From: Corallococcus interemptor | Lineage (GTDB): Bacteria; Myxococcota; Myxococcia; Myxococcales; Myxococcaceae | Reading direction: 5' to 3' | Length of the DNA stretch: 37,033 bases | Assembly: GCF_003668875.1 (NCBI RefSeq) | Contig: NZ_RAWM01000090.1 | Coordinates: forward strand, 1 to 37,033 | In this document: piece after piece, positions 1 to 8,682 of the stretch | Position numbering within the stretch: position 1 is the stretch's first letter | Layout: every line of letters begins with the position of its first letter | Program-made: the position numbers and the translations under genes | Notes under the pieces: model-generated | Databases searched by the model: none | Told to the model about the DNA's origin: nothing | The model's input: only the letters and a program-made list of their open reading frames with translations

Positions 1-108
1 GCCGGACAGCCCCGGCCTTGAACTCGTCCGTGTAGCTGCGCCGCGGGCGGCGTGGCTTCTTCTCTTCCACCATGTCGGACACCGTATCTGCCTCTTCGTT
101 GGTGTCCA
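1..108 (-). mobile_element. IS3-family insertion sequence end with start of transposase orfA
   Basis: The reverse strand encodes the beginning of an IS3-type OrfA (helix-turn-helix subunit that recognises the element's ends). From the ATG at 73 it reads MVEEKKPRRPRRSYTDEF, then KAGAVR, the usual basic stretch and 'RRSYTDEFKAGAVR' signature of this family. The GTG at 82 is an equally plausible start. The likely element tip is at 108, because the reverse strand there begins TGGACACC, fitting the 5'-TG ends of IS3 elements. Just beyond it the plus strand resumes CapA homology. The element runs off the window, so OrfB and the other end are not visible. Family assignment rests on the motif; the exact tip is inferred. 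Confidence 0.75.
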
Positions 109-360
109 CTGGAGCGGATCACGCCCAACGAGGACTTCCGGCCGGATCTGGCCCTGATGTACCTGGCGTCGGTGGACCCGGCGGACGGCCGGCTCGACAG
201 CCTGCGCATGCTCCCCATGCAGCTGCGCCAGCTCCGTCCCCAGCGGGCCTCGCTACGGGATGCCGAATGGCTGCGCGGAGTCCTGGACCGCGAGGGACGC
301 CGGCTGGGGACGCACGTGGAGTTGATGGCGGACGGGACGATCGGCCTCGAGTGGCGGTGA
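109..360 (+). pseudogene. CapA-family poly-gamma-glutamate/capsule synthesis protein, C-terminal remnant
   Basis: About 80 codons remain, reading from ERITPNEDFRPDL to the TGA at 358-360. The pattern FRPDLALMYLASVDPADGRL, followed by a PMQLRQLRPQRAS segment, a DAEWL segment, 'REGRRLGT' and a final 'DGTIGLEWR', matches the end of CapA (PGA_cap) metallophosphatase-like proteins as I know them. All N-terminal catalytic parts are missing: the IS3 element lies immediately upstream. The reading frame technically opens at an ATG at 52, but those first 20 codons are IS sequence read antisense. The gene is best explained as interrupted by the IS. Its other part, if it survives, lies beyond the left edge. 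Confidence 0.7.
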
Positions 361-509
361 CTCCTGCACGGGGCACCTCGGCGCACCGTGGAGTGCTGTA
401 TTCCCCCCTGAGCTTCGTCCGGGAACGCTCCCGATGTCGGCTGCCCCATCGGCGCTGGCGCCGGAGGGCGGATTGCCGCAATTCCTCTCAAGCTCCAGCC
501 TGGGAGGTC

Positions 510-2219
510 ATGCAATCCATCAAGCTGGCGCTGGTCTGTCTGTCGTTGGGGTGGGGCCTGGTGGCCGGGGCGCATCCGTCGCGTCCGGCCATCTGGGGCG
601 AAAGCGCGATGGTGAAGGTGCGTCCGGAGACGCCTCCTCGCAACCAGCGGTCCGTGTCGCTGACCGCCGCGCGCAACGAGTTCGTGTCCTTCCAGGTCGT
701 GCTTCACGGAGGACGGTCCGGCCTGAAGGGGGTGAGCGCAGTCCTGCCGGAGCTGCGCGCGGGCCGGGCTCGTATCTCTGGTGGGGACCTGCTGCTCTAC
801 CGGGAAGCGCTCCTGGACATCACGACGCCCACGCCGCCGGGAACGACTCCCGGGCGGTGGCCGGATGGCCTGGTGCCGGACGTGGACGAGGTCGTGGGAG
901 AGAAGCGTCTGGCTTTTCCCTTCGACGTGCCCGCGGGAGAAGCCCGCGCCATCTGGGTGGACGTGCACGTGCCGCCGAACGCGCGCCCGGCCAACTACCG
1001 TGGCACCGTGACGGTGAAGGGCGACGGCTTCACGTCGCGGGTGGAGGTGAACCTCCAGGTGGTGGATGCCCGCCTGCCGAGCACCTCCTCGCTGCGCAGC
1101 GCCTTTTTGCTCTGGCCGCCCCACGTGTGCCGCGCCTTCACCGGGGACCCGGTGTGCCCCGTGGACACCCAGGTGCGCCTGTTGAAGCTCTTCCACCGGA
1201 TGGCGCTGGAGCACCGCCTCACCCTGGCGAGCGCCTTTCCGCGAGAGGTGAACCTGCCCACGTGGGACCTGCCGGACTACGACACGTTCGCGGAGCGCTG
1301 GGGGCCGTTCCTCGACGGCACCGCACCCAACCGCCTGCCTGGGGCCCGAATGACGGCCCTGCAGTACCTGGGGCCGGCCAACGGCGCGGCGCTGACCGAA
1401 TTCCAGACGGAAGCGGAGGAGCGCGGCTGGCTGTCGCGCTCGTTCGACTACGTCGGGGATGAGCCGCCCTACGGCACTACCTGGGAGGCGGTGGCGGCCC
1501 GGGCGGAGCTCACCCGCACGGCGGCCCCGAAACTTCGCACGCTGTTGACCAGCACCGTCACGGAGCTGGAGGCCCACGGGCTGCTGGAGGAGATCGACAT
1601 CATCACCGTGCTGGTGAACTTCATCGACGGGACCCAGCCGCCCTACGAAGGGAACCAGCGCCCGAAGTACGACGACTTCCTCAAGCTGCCCAACCGCCAG
1701 CTGTGGCTGTACCAGAGCTGCGCGAGCCACGGCTGCTCTCCCAGCGAACCGCCCCCGCCGGAGAACATCCCGGGCCAGGGCTGGCCCTCGTACATGGTGG
1801 ACCGCTCGGCGGCCAAGGCGCGCGGCATGCAATGGCTGGACTTCATCAACGGCGCGAGCGGCGAGCTGTATTATCAGACGGTAGGCCTGCTCTACACCGC
1901 ATGGACGACGCAGTTCCGCTTCAACGGCAATGGTGACGGCACGCTCTTCTATCCGGGGCTGCCGTCCATCATCGGCGGCACCACGGAGATCCCCCTGCCC
2001 TCGATCCGCATGAAGCTCATCCGGCAGGGCATGCAGGACTACGAATGGCTGAAGCTGGTGAGTGACGCGGGCGACCCTGCGTACGCGCGCACCGTGGCCC
2101 GGAAGCTCATCCCGCACGCCTGGGCGGTGCCCGAGGACGGGGAGGCGTTCGACAAGGCAAGGCTCCAGCTCATCCGGCGCTACCTGCAACTGTGCCGAAA
2201 CCGCGCTGCGGCGCAGTAG
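510..2219 (+). CDS. secreted DUF4091 / GH123-like glycoside hydrolase
   Basis: This 569-residue protein starts at ATG 510, behind a GGGAGG ribosome site at 502-507. The frame is open far upstream, but that part has no family resemblance and lies before the signal peptide. The N-terminus (MQSIKLALVCLSLGWGLVAG) is an export signal without a lipobox. Residues ~30-200 look like a beta-sandwich, including a 'SLTAARNEFVSFQVVL' segment typical of DUF4091 proteins. The remainder resembles their TIM-barrel part. Adjacent acidic residues D317-E318 in 'DYVGDEPPYG' match the neighbouring Asp-Glu catalytic pair of GH123 N-acetylgalactosaminidases. The segment IRMKLIRQGMQDYEWLKL near the C-terminus is another DUF4091 hallmark. 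Substrate unknown; activity on amino-sugar glycans is an inference from the family. Confidence 0.82.
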   Translation: MQSIKLALVCLSLGWGLVAGAHPSRPAIWGESAMVKVRPETPPRNQRSVSLTAARNEFVSFQVVLHGGRSGLKGVSAVLPELRAGRARISGGDLLLYREALLDITTPTPPGTTPGRWPDGLVPDVDEVVGEKRLAFPFDVPAGEARAIWVDVHVPPNARPANYRGTVTVKGDGFTSRVEVNLQVVDARLPSTSSLRSAFLLWPPHVCRAFTGDPVCPVDTQVRLLKLFHRMALEHRLTLASAFPREVNLPTWDLPDYDTFAERWGPFLDGTAPNRLPGARMTALQYLGPANGAALTEFQTEAEERGWLSRSFDYVGDEPPYGTTWEAVAARAELTRTAAPKLRTLLTSTVTELEAHGLLEEIDIITVLVNFIDGTQPPYEGNQRPKYDDFLKLPNRQLWLYQSCASHGCSPSEPPPPENIPGQGWPSYMVDRSAAKARGMQWLDFINGASGELYYQTVGLLYTAWTTQFRFNGNGDGTLFYPGLPSIIGGTTEIPLPSIRMKLIRQGMQDYEWLKLVSDAGDPAYARTVARKLIPHAWAVPEDGEAFDKARLQLIRRYLQLCRNRAAAQ

Positions 2220-2223
2220 GCGC

Positions 2224-2320
2224 CTACTTGGAGGAGGCCTCGGGCTTGACGAGCGTCTTCTCGGAGGACTTGAAGAGGTTCGCCATCACCTTGTCCATGG
2301 TCGCACCGAGGAGCCGTTCG
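2224..2320 (-). pseudogene. C-terminal remnant of an unidentified gene
   Basis: Read on the minus strand, this stretch gives a clean coding-like tail, GERLLGATMDKVMANLFKSS followed by EKTLVKPEASSK and a TAG at 2224-2226. The composition (alternating charged and hydrophobic residues, then a polar tail) looks like a genuine protein end, not an antisense shadow. Upstream the resemblance stops at about 2320, where a different remnant begins on the opposite strand. I cannot name the family. It could instead be a chance open frame. Confidence 0.35.
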
Positions 2321-2321
2321 C

Positions 2322-2495
2322 CTGAGAAACCCGCGGCCACTGCAGGCGCCCAGCACGCCCACGGTGCTCAACAACGTCGCTCTGGGCAACACGGGCTACG
2401 GCCTCTTCGCGCCGGCCGCGTTCGACGGGGGAGGCAACGTCGCGCGAGACAACGGCGCGGGCAACTGCGTGGGCCTGACCTGCGCACCCTACTGA
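2322..2495 (+). pseudogene. right-handed parallel beta-helix protein, C-terminal remnant
   Basis: The plus strand reads TPTVLNNVALGNTGYGLFAP, then AAFDGGGNVARDNGAG and NCVGLTCAPY, ending at TGA 2493-2495. The alternating 'NNVALGNTGYGL' rung, the 'DGGGNVARDNG' loop and the final Cys-x-x-x-x-Cys cap are typical of the last coils of secreted parallel beta-helix proteins in myxobacteria. No start codon, signal peptide or preceding coils are present. It therefore looks like the broken end of a much longer gene, joined head-on to the minus-strand remnant at about 2320. Confidence 0.55.
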
Positions 2496-2646
2496 CGCCG
2501 CCCTGAGCCCCCTCGCACACGAAGGCGCCACCGCCGTCCGGCAAAGGACGGTGCGCGAGATGTCCGGGTCATAGGCCACAATCCCTCCCATCCTGGATAG
2601 TCAATGCCAGCCGCGATCCTCACGCTCGCGACGAGGGGGAACGTTC

Positions 2647-4893
2647 ATGAAAAGAGCAGGCCTTCACCTGATGCTGGTGCTCGCGGCGGCATTGTTCGCG
2701 GGCTGTGGGGACACCTCCGGGGACACAGGCACGGCGCGCTTCGCCGTGTCGGTGCCCCAATCCCTCTCCTCCACCATCGCCCGCGTCGCGGTCGCCTCGG
2801 GCGGTCCGGACATCCGCACCGTCTGGGTGGACCTGGCGCCCACGAACGGCGTCTGGGGCGGCACCATCGGCAACATCCCCGCGGGCACCGGCCGCGCCTT
2901 CGCCGCGCGCGCCTACGACGCCTCCGGCACCCTGCTCTTCTCCGGCTCCGCCGACAACGTCACCATCCTCTCCAACCAGACGACCCTCGTCGCCATCACC
3001 CTCCAGCAGATCAACCCGCCGCCACCCTTCGACAACGCGGCCCCCATCATCGACTACGTCTCGGTCTCCCCGAGCACCGTGGCGCCCGGAGGCACCGTCA
3101 CCCTCCATGCCGTCGCGCATGACCCGACCCCGGAGGACACGGTCCACTTCGCATGGAGCGCCACCGCAGGCTCCATCTCCTCGCCCTCCGAGAGCTTCAC
3201 CTCCTGGACGCTGCCCACCTCCACCGGGCTCCAGACCGTCAGGCTGACCGTGACGGACTCGCGCGGCCTGGCCTCCAGCGCGCTCCTGGTCGTCAACGTC
3301 GTCCCCGAGGGCGAGGGCGAGGCCGAGCTGTCCATCTTCTTCAACAGTGCACCGGAAGTGGCTGCGATCGACGCCACGCCCACGCAACTCGTCGTGGGAC
3401 AGCCGACGACGGTGTTGGTCACTGCATCGGACCCGGACGGGGACCCTCTCTCCTACTCGTGGAGCGCGTCGTGCGCGGGCACCTGGACCAACGCGTCCTC
3501 CGGCATCGCCACGTTCACGCCCTCGCTCCTGCCCACGGAGTCCTGCAACAACTGCCGCCTGAGCGTGTCCGTGACCGACGGGCGCGGAGGACACAACACG
3601 GGCACCGTCGCCCTGTGCGTCGCCAGCACGGCTCCCGTGAACCACCTCGCGCCCGTCATCCTCCGCTCCTACCGCTCCTCGGACACCGCGAGCCCGGGCC
3701 AAACACTGACCTATGAAGTCGTGGCCAGCGACCCGCAGGGCTCCGCCCTCACCTTCTCCTGGGACTCGAGCGTCGGCACGACAGGCGCTCCGGTGCGGGT
3801 GGGCAATCACAGTCGCATCACCTGGACGGCGCCCGCGTGCATCCGCCCGGGCACGACTCCGTCCGTCACCGTCACGGTGGCGAACGCCTTCGACCTCACG
3901 GCCACCCGGACCTTCACGGTGGCGGGGCTGCCGGATTGTGTCCTCGTGGGAGATTGGGACCCGACGGGCCACATGGGGGGCGGGCCTCGCTGGGGTCACA
4001 CCGCGACGCTGCTGCCGGATGGCAGGGTGCTCATCGCCGGAGGTAGCGCCCAGAAATGGAGCTTCTTCCTCGACTCGACGGAGCTCTATGACCCGGCCAC
4101 GAACACCTGGACCTATGGCCCCCGCATGAACGTGAGCCGCCTCTACCACTCGGCGACCTTGCTGCTCGATGGCAGGGTGCTCGTCGCGGGAGGAGAAGGC
4201 TTCGAGTTCTATTCCGCCCGGGCGGAGTTGTACGACCCGGCCACGAACACCTGGACCCCGACGGGCTCCATGGCGCAGGGCCGCTCCAGGCACCTGGCGG
4301 CGCGGCTGCCGGACGGCAAGGTGCTCGTCGCTGGGGGCGAGGACATGAGCGGCGACCTCACGTCCGCGGAGGTGTACGACCCGGCCACGGGCACCTGGAG
4401 CCCGGCGGGCGCCATGGCCGAACCTCGCTACCGCACGTCGGCGTTGCTGCCCACGGGCAAGGTGCTCGCCACGGGATTGAACTCGGCGGAGCTCTATGAC
4501 CCGGCCACGAGGACCTGGAGCCCGACCCGTCCTCCGGTTGTATCTCCCGGGGGGCCGCCGGTGGTGCTGCCCGATGGCAATGTGCTCGTGGCCGGGGGCA
4601 GGACGGCGCAGCTGTATGACCCCTTCCTGGACACGTGGAGCCTGACGGGCGCCCCACGAGAACCCATCAACGGTCCGGCGGTGCTGCTGACCGACGGCAG
4701 GGCGCTCGTCGTGGGTTGGGAGGTGGCGGAGCTGTACGACCCGGCCACGGGCACGTGGACCATGGCCAATACCCCGGCCATCGATCGGAGTGGATTCACC
4801 TTGACGGCGTTGTCCGACGGCAGGGCGCTCATCGCCGGAACACCTCCCAACACCGAGTCGGATGTGGAGTCGGCGGAGGTCTACACCCCATGA
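2647..4893 (+). CDS. kelch-repeat lipoprotein with Ig-like domains (copy A)
   Basis: This 748-residue protein starts at ATG 2647, preceded by GAGGGGGA. The signal peptide ends in a lipobox LFAGC with Cys20 as the lipidation site. Residue +2 is Gly, so outer-membrane or surface location is likely. Residues ~30-125 form an N-terminal domain almost identical to that of copy B. About 130-435 hold three Ig/PKD-like repeats (each with S-W-S/T-A and 'VTDSRGLAS' or 'DGRGGHN' style strands). About 437-748 is a kelch beta-propeller: six complete blades carry the D/N-G-R/K-V-L-x-A-G-G...A-E-L-Y-D-P-A-T-x-T-W pattern, and a final AEVYTP strand should close a seventh. Its stop overlaps the start of copy B by ATGA. 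Kelch propellers usually bind proteins or sugars; the ligand is unknown. Confidence 0.88.
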   Translation: MKRAGLHLMLVLAAALFAGCGDTSGDTGTARFAVSVPQSLSSTIARVAVASGGPDIRTVWVDLAPTNGVWGGTIGNIPAGTGRAFAARAYDASGTLLFSGSADNVTILSNQTTLVAITLQQINPPPPFDNAAPIIDYVSVSPSTVAPGGTVTLHAVAHDPTPEDTVHFAWSATAGSISSPSESFTSWTLPTSTGLQTVRLTVTDSRGLASSALLVVNVVPEGEGEAELSIFFNSAPEVAAIDATPTQLVVGQPTTVLVTASDPDGDPLSYSWSASCAGTWTNASSGIATFTPSLLPTESCNNCRLSVSVTDGRGGHNTGTVALCVASTAPVNHLAPVILRSYRSSDTASPGQTLTYEVVASDPQGSALTFSWDSSVGTTGAPVRVGNHSRITWTAPACIRPGTTPSVTVTVANAFDLTATRTFTVAGLPDCVLVGDWDPTGHMGGGPRWGHTATLLPDGRVLIAGGSAQKWSFFLDSTELYDPATNTWTYGPRMNVSRLYHSATLLLDGRVLVAGGEGFEFYSARAELYDPATNTWTPTGSMAQGRSRHLAARLPDGKVLVAGGEDMSGDLTSAEVYDPATGTWSPAGAMAEPRYRTSALLPTGKVLATGLNSAELYDPATRTWSPTRPPVVSPGGPPVVLPDGNVLVAGGRTAQLYDPFLDTWSLTGAPREPINGPAVLLTDGRALVVGWEVAELYDPATGTWTMANTPAIDRSGFTLTALSDGRALIAGTPPNTESDVESAEVYTP

Positions 4894-7136
4894 GACGCGC
4901 ATCCCTTCACCTGATGCTGGCGCTCGCGGCGGCGGTGTTCGCGGGCTGCGGAGACACTTCCGGGGACACAGGCACGGCGCGCTTCGCCGTGTCGGTGCCC
5001 CAATCCCTCTCCTCCACCATCGCTCGCGTCGCGGTCGCCTCGGGCGGTCCGGACATCCGCACCGTCTGGGTGGACCTGGCGCCCACGAACGGTGTCTGGG
5101 GCGGCACCATTGGAAACATCCCCGCGGGCACCGGCCGTGCCTTCGCCGCGCGCGCCTACGACGCCTCCGGCACCCTGCTCTTCTCCGGCTCCGCCGACGG
5201 CGTCACCATCCTCTCCAACCAGACGACCCTCGTCGCCATCACCCTCCAGCAGGTCAACCCGCCGCCGCCCTTCGACAACGAAGCGCCCCTCATCGACTTC
5301 GTGGCGGTGAACCCGAGCACCGTGGCGGCCGGGGGCACCGTCTCCCTCTACGCCTCCGCGCATGACCCGAACCCGGAGGACATGATCAGCTACGCGTGGA
5401 GCGCCACCGCGGGCACCATCTCCGCGCCCACCGAGCGCTTCACGTCCTGGACGGCCCCCACTTCCGCCGGGCTCCAGACCGTCACGTTGACGGTGACGGA
5501 CTCGCGCGGCCTGGCCTCCAGCGCGCTCCTGATCGTCAACGTCGTCCCCGAAGGCGAAGGTGAAGCCGAGCTGTCCATCTCCTTCAACAGCGCGCCCCAG
5601 GTGTCCTCCATCACCGCGACGGCGACGCAGTTGTCCGTGGGACAGCCGACGACTGTCTTCGCGCTGGCCATGGATCCGGATGGAGACAGTCTCTCCTACG
5701 CTTGGAGCGCGTCCTGCGCGGGCACCTGGACCGACGCGACCTCCGCCCTCGGTCAATTCACGCCCTCAATCGCGCCAGCCGAGGCGTGCAACAACTGCCG
5801 CCTGAGCGTGTCCGTGTCCGACGGGCGTGGAGGGCACAACACGGGCACCGTCGCCCTGTGCGTCAGCAATACGCCCCCCAGCAACCAGCTCGCGCCCGTC
5901 ATCCTCCGCTCGTACCGCTCCTCGGACACGGCCAACCCGGGCGACGTGATCACCTACGAGGTGGCGGCCAGCGACCCGCAGGGTTCCACGCTCGGCTTCT
6001 CCTGGCAGGCCACCACCGGCACACTGGCCACGCCGACCGGCGACTCCACGCACAGCCGCGTCACCTGGACGGCGCCGCCTTGCGCCAGTGTTGGCACGCC
6101 GCCCTCCATCACCGTCACCGTGACGAATGCCTTTGGCCTCACGGCCACCCGGAGCTTCACGGTGACGGGCTTGCCGGGCTGCTCCGTCCCGGGGACATGG
6201 GCCCTGACGGGACCGAGGGTCAACTTCCTGCTGCGCCTGTACACCACGGCGACGCTGCTCCCCAACGGCAAGGTGCTCGTCGCGGGCGGCAGTGAGGCGC
6301 AACGAGGCCAATGCACCAGCTCGACGGAGTTGTACGACCCGGCCTCGAATACCTGGAGCGCGACCGGCTTCATGCTCGAATGCCGCTATGGGCACACAGC
6401 CACGCTGCTCCCCAGCGGCAAGGTGCTCGTCGCAGGAGGCCTGGACCGGTTCTTCGTCCTGCGGACGGCGGAGCTCTATGACCCGGCCACGGGCACCTGG
6501 AGTCCCACGGGCTCCATGGTGGAAGCTCGCGCGGGCCACACGGCGACGCTGCTGCCCAACGGTCAGGTGCTCGTCCAGAGCGAAACGACGGCGGAGCTCT
6601 ATGACCCCGCGTCGGGGACCTGGAGCATGACCGGCTCACTGGCCGTGGTGCGTTATGAGAACCCGGCGACACTGCTGCAGGACGGCAGGGTGCTCGTCGC
6701 GGGAGGGCGCAACCTGGACGGCGACGTCACCACCGCCGAACTCTATGACCCGGGCACGGGCACCTGGAGCTCCACGGGCTCTCCGGTCGCACCGGTCAAC
6801 GGCTCTCTGGCGCTGCTGCCGGATGGGAAGGTGTTCGCCGTGTCAGGCACCGCGGCGCAGTTGTACGACCCGGCCACGGGCACCTGGACCCTCACGGGTT
6901 CACCGCCCGCACCGCTCGGCGGCCCGGAGACGGTGCTGCGAAATGGGAAGGTGCTCGTCGCGTATGTGGACGCCGCGGCGCTCTACGACCCGGCCACGGG
7001 CACCTGGACTCCGACCGCTCCCACGATTGTCCCGCGCTATGGGCTCAATACGGCGACGCTCTTGCCCGATGGCCGGGTGCTCGTCACGTCGGGAAGCTAC
7101 GAATCCGAAGCGGCCGAGCTCTACACCCCGCTGTGA
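4890..7136 (+). CDS. kelch-repeat lipoprotein with Ig-like domains (copy B)
   Basis: This is the tandem paralogue of the preceding gene and is also 748 residues. The start ATG at 4890 shares ATGA with copy A's stop, which implies translational coupling. The in-frame extension further upstream is copy A's DNA in another frame. The lipobox is VFAGC with Cys20. Domain order is the same: N-terminal domain, three Ig/PKD-like domains, then a seven-blade kelch propeller with ELYDP strands and a closing AELYTPL. Over roughly 300 bp after the signal peptide I count about nine nucleotide differences from copy A and only two or three amino-acid changes. The propeller halves differ widely in loops and in several blades. 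Probable surface lipoprotein; function unknown. Confidence 0.88.
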   Translation: MRRASLHLMLALAAAVFAGCGDTSGDTGTARFAVSVPQSLSSTIARVAVASGGPDIRTVWVDLAPTNGVWGGTIGNIPAGTGRAFAARAYDASGTLLFSGSADGVTILSNQTTLVAITLQQVNPPPPFDNEAPLIDFVAVNPSTVAAGGTVSLYASAHDPNPEDMISYAWSATAGTISAPTERFTSWTAPTSAGLQTVTLTVTDSRGLASSALLIVNVVPEGEGEAELSISFNSAPQVSSITATATQLSVGQPTTVFALAMDPDGDSLSYAWSASCAGTWTDATSALGQFTPSIAPAEACNNCRLSVSVSDGRGGHNTGTVALCVSNTPPSNQLAPVILRSYRSSDTANPGDVITYEVAASDPQGSTLGFSWQATTGTLATPTGDSTHSRVTWTAPPCASVGTPPSITVTVTNAFGLTATRSFTVTGLPGCSVPGTWALTGPRVNFLLRLYTTATLLPNGKVLVAGGSEAQRGQCTSSTELYDPASNTWSATGFMLECRYGHTATLLPSGKVLVAGGLDRFFVLRTAELYDPATGTWSPTGSMVEARAGHTATLLPNGQVLVQSETTAELYDPASGTWSMTGSLAVVRYENPATLLQDGRVLVAGGRNLDGDVTTAELYDPGTGTWSSTGSPVAPVNGSLALLPDGKVFAVSGTAAQLYDPATGTWTLTGSPPAPLGGPETVLRNGKVLVAYVDAAALYDPATGTWTPTAPTIVPRYGLNTATLLPDGRVLVTSGSYESEAAELYTPL

Positions 7137-7263
7137 GCTTGAGGGCCATCCTCGGACGCCATCGCCATGCGACGAACGGCCGGTTGCGCTCACCCGTGAG
7201 CAGCCGCGCCATGCCTCCGGGCCGCTGGGCAGCGGGAGAAACGCACGCACCTTGGCGGGCACC

Positions 7264-8670
7264 ATGCCCCCATTGTTCTTCCGGTTTGCCCACGCGTTCG
7301 GCTTGTCATTGCTCTGGATGGCCCTGGCGTGCCAGGGCTCCGGGTCCGAAGAAGCGCTGGAGCAGCAGTCGCCGAGCCTCGTCCTGGAGCCCGGGCAGCT
7401 CGTCGTCTCGATCACCTTCGATGACGCGAGGGCCAGCCAGGTCACCGCGGCCTCCCTGTTGGAGGCGCGCGGAATGCGCGGGACCTTCTTCGTCAGCAGC
7501 GGGAGGCTCGGCATGACGGGCTATCTGACGCGCGATCAGCTCCGGCGCTTCCAGACCGCTGGCCACGAGGTGGGCGGCCACACGGTGTCCCACGTCCAGC
7601 TCCCCACGCTGGACGTGGACTCGCAGCGCCGCCAGGTGTGCGACGACCGGGTGGCCCTGATGAACGCGGGGCTGAGGGTGACGTCCTTCGCCTATCCCTC
7701 CGGAGCGAGGGATGCGACCACGGAACAGGTCGTCATCGATTGCAACTACAACTCCGCGCGAGAATCCGGCGGCCTGCGGACGCCGGACAGCTGCACGGGC
7801 TGCCCCTACGCGGAGACCGTGCCGCCGCAGGACGCCTTCGCCATCCGCAACCACGGCTCCGTCCAGAGAACCCAGACGCTGGCGGACCTGCAGGGGCTGG
7901 TGCTCCGAGCCGAGTCCGCCGGCGGAGGCTGGGTGCCCATCGCCTTCCACGAGATCTGCCCGGGGCCCTGCCCGACGTCGGAGACCTACGGCATCAACGT
8001 GTCCACCTTCACGGCCTTCCTGGACTGGCTCGCGGCGCGCGCCTCGCGAGGCACCTTCGTGCGCACGGAGGATCAGGTCATCGGAGGCGCGGTGAAGCCG
8101 CCGGTCAACGGGCCGCCGCTGCCCGACGCTGGCACTCCACCTCCCACGCAACTGCTGGCGAATCCATCCCTGGAGACCGACAGCAACGGAGACGGAGCCC
8201 CGGACTGCTGGCAGCGCGGCGGCTATGGCGCCAACGCCTACAGCTGGTCGCGGACCACGGATGCCCATTCGGGGACCTGGGCCCAGCGCTTGAGCGTCAC
8301 CAGCTACTCCAGCGGAGACCGCAAGCTCATCTCCCTGGAGGATCTCGGAGCGTGCGCGCCGCCGCTCACCCCTGGCCACCGCTACCGGGTGTCCGCCTGG
8401 TACAAGGCCACCGCCGCGCCCCTCTTCAAGGCGTACTACCGCAACGCTTCAGGAGGCTGGGCATGGTGGGCCCAGAGCGCCCTGCTGCCCACGCGAGGCA
8501 CCTACGGCTACGCCGAGTGGACGACGCCCGCGGCGCCCTCCGCGGGCCGGGGCTTGAGCGTGGGGCTGGCCCTGGAGCGCGTGGGCACGCTGACGATGGA
8601 TGACTTCAGGCTCGAGGACCTCGGCCCGGGCCCGTTCGCGCCGCTCGAGCCCGAACCGCCGGTCCCCTGA
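7264..8670 (+). CDS. lipoprotein polysaccharide deacetylase with C-terminal carbohydrate-binding-like domain
   Basis: This 468-residue protein begins at ATG 7264; the frame is open before it, but the signal peptide fixes the start. Lipidation is predicted at Cys23 (ALAC-Q). The NodB-type deacetylase domain covers about residues 45-275. Motif 1 is SITFDDA (D53-D54), motif 2 is GGHTVSH (H106 and H110, metal ligands), and a 'FAYPSGARD' segment matches motif 3. HEI at 'IAFHEIC' fits the late catalytic His. A Pro-rich linker then leads to a ~160-residue jelly-roll-like domain starting 'NPSLETDSNGDGAPDCW', resembling CBM4/9-type modules. The family removes N- or O-acetyl groups from polysaccharides such as chitin, peptidoglycan or exopolysaccharide. 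Substrate here is not determinable. It follows the kelch pair by 127 bp and may be cotranscribed. Confidence 0.85.
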   Translation: MPPLFFRFAHAFGLSLLWMALACQGSGSEEALEQQSPSLVLEPGQLVVSITFDDARASQVTAASLLEARGMRGTFFVSSGRLGMTGYLTRDQLRRFQTAGHEVGGHTVSHVQLPTLDVDSQRRQVCDDRVALMNAGLRVTSFAYPSGARDATTEQVVIDCNYNSARESGGLRTPDSCTGCPYAETVPPQDAFAIRNHGSVQRTQTLADLQGLVLRAESAGGGWVPIAFHEICPGPCPTSETYGINVSTFTAFLDWLAARASRGTFVRTEDQVIGGAVKPPVNGPPLPDAGTPPPTQLLANPSLETDSNGDGAPDCWQRGGYGANAYSWSRTTDAHSGTWAQRLSVTSYSSGDRKLISLEDLGACAPPLTPGHRYRVSAWYKATAAPLFKAYYRNASGGWAWWAQSALLPTRGTYGYAEWTTPAAPSAGRGLSVGLALERVGTLTMDDFRLEDLGPGPFAPLEPEPPVP

Positions 8671-8682
8671 GCGCATCGTCCT

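Larger units (their letters stand above)
2647..7136 (+). repeat. tandem gene duplication (two 2247-bp units)
   Basis: Two direct, equal-length coding units lie back to back with a 4-bp overlap. Identity is about 97% in the region 2725-3030 versus 4968-5273, clear but lower in the Ig-like region, and patchy in the propeller region. Inside each propeller a shorter DNA motif encoding LYDPATGTW recurs at about 120-150 bp spacing (for example 4081, 4231, 4375, 4492, 4732 and 6475, 6598, 6742, 6862, 6982). This creates further substrates for recombination. Confidence 0.85.

Noticed and set aside
72-509. Upstream in-frame extension of the GH123-like gene
   Set aside because: It reads IS and CapA remnant DNA in the wrong phase. 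The ribosome site and signal peptide place the start at 510.
2620-4902. Very long open frame on the minus strand opposite the first kelch gene
   Set aside because: It is an antisense shadow caused by high GC: composition is dominated by Arg, Gly, Val and His, with no domain or ribosome site, while the plus strand shows a lipobox and kelch motifs.
4081-7130. Regularly spaced DNA repeats resembling an array
   Set aside because: They encode kelch blades in frame (LYDPATGTW), vary in sequence, and have coding spacers; not a CRISPR array.
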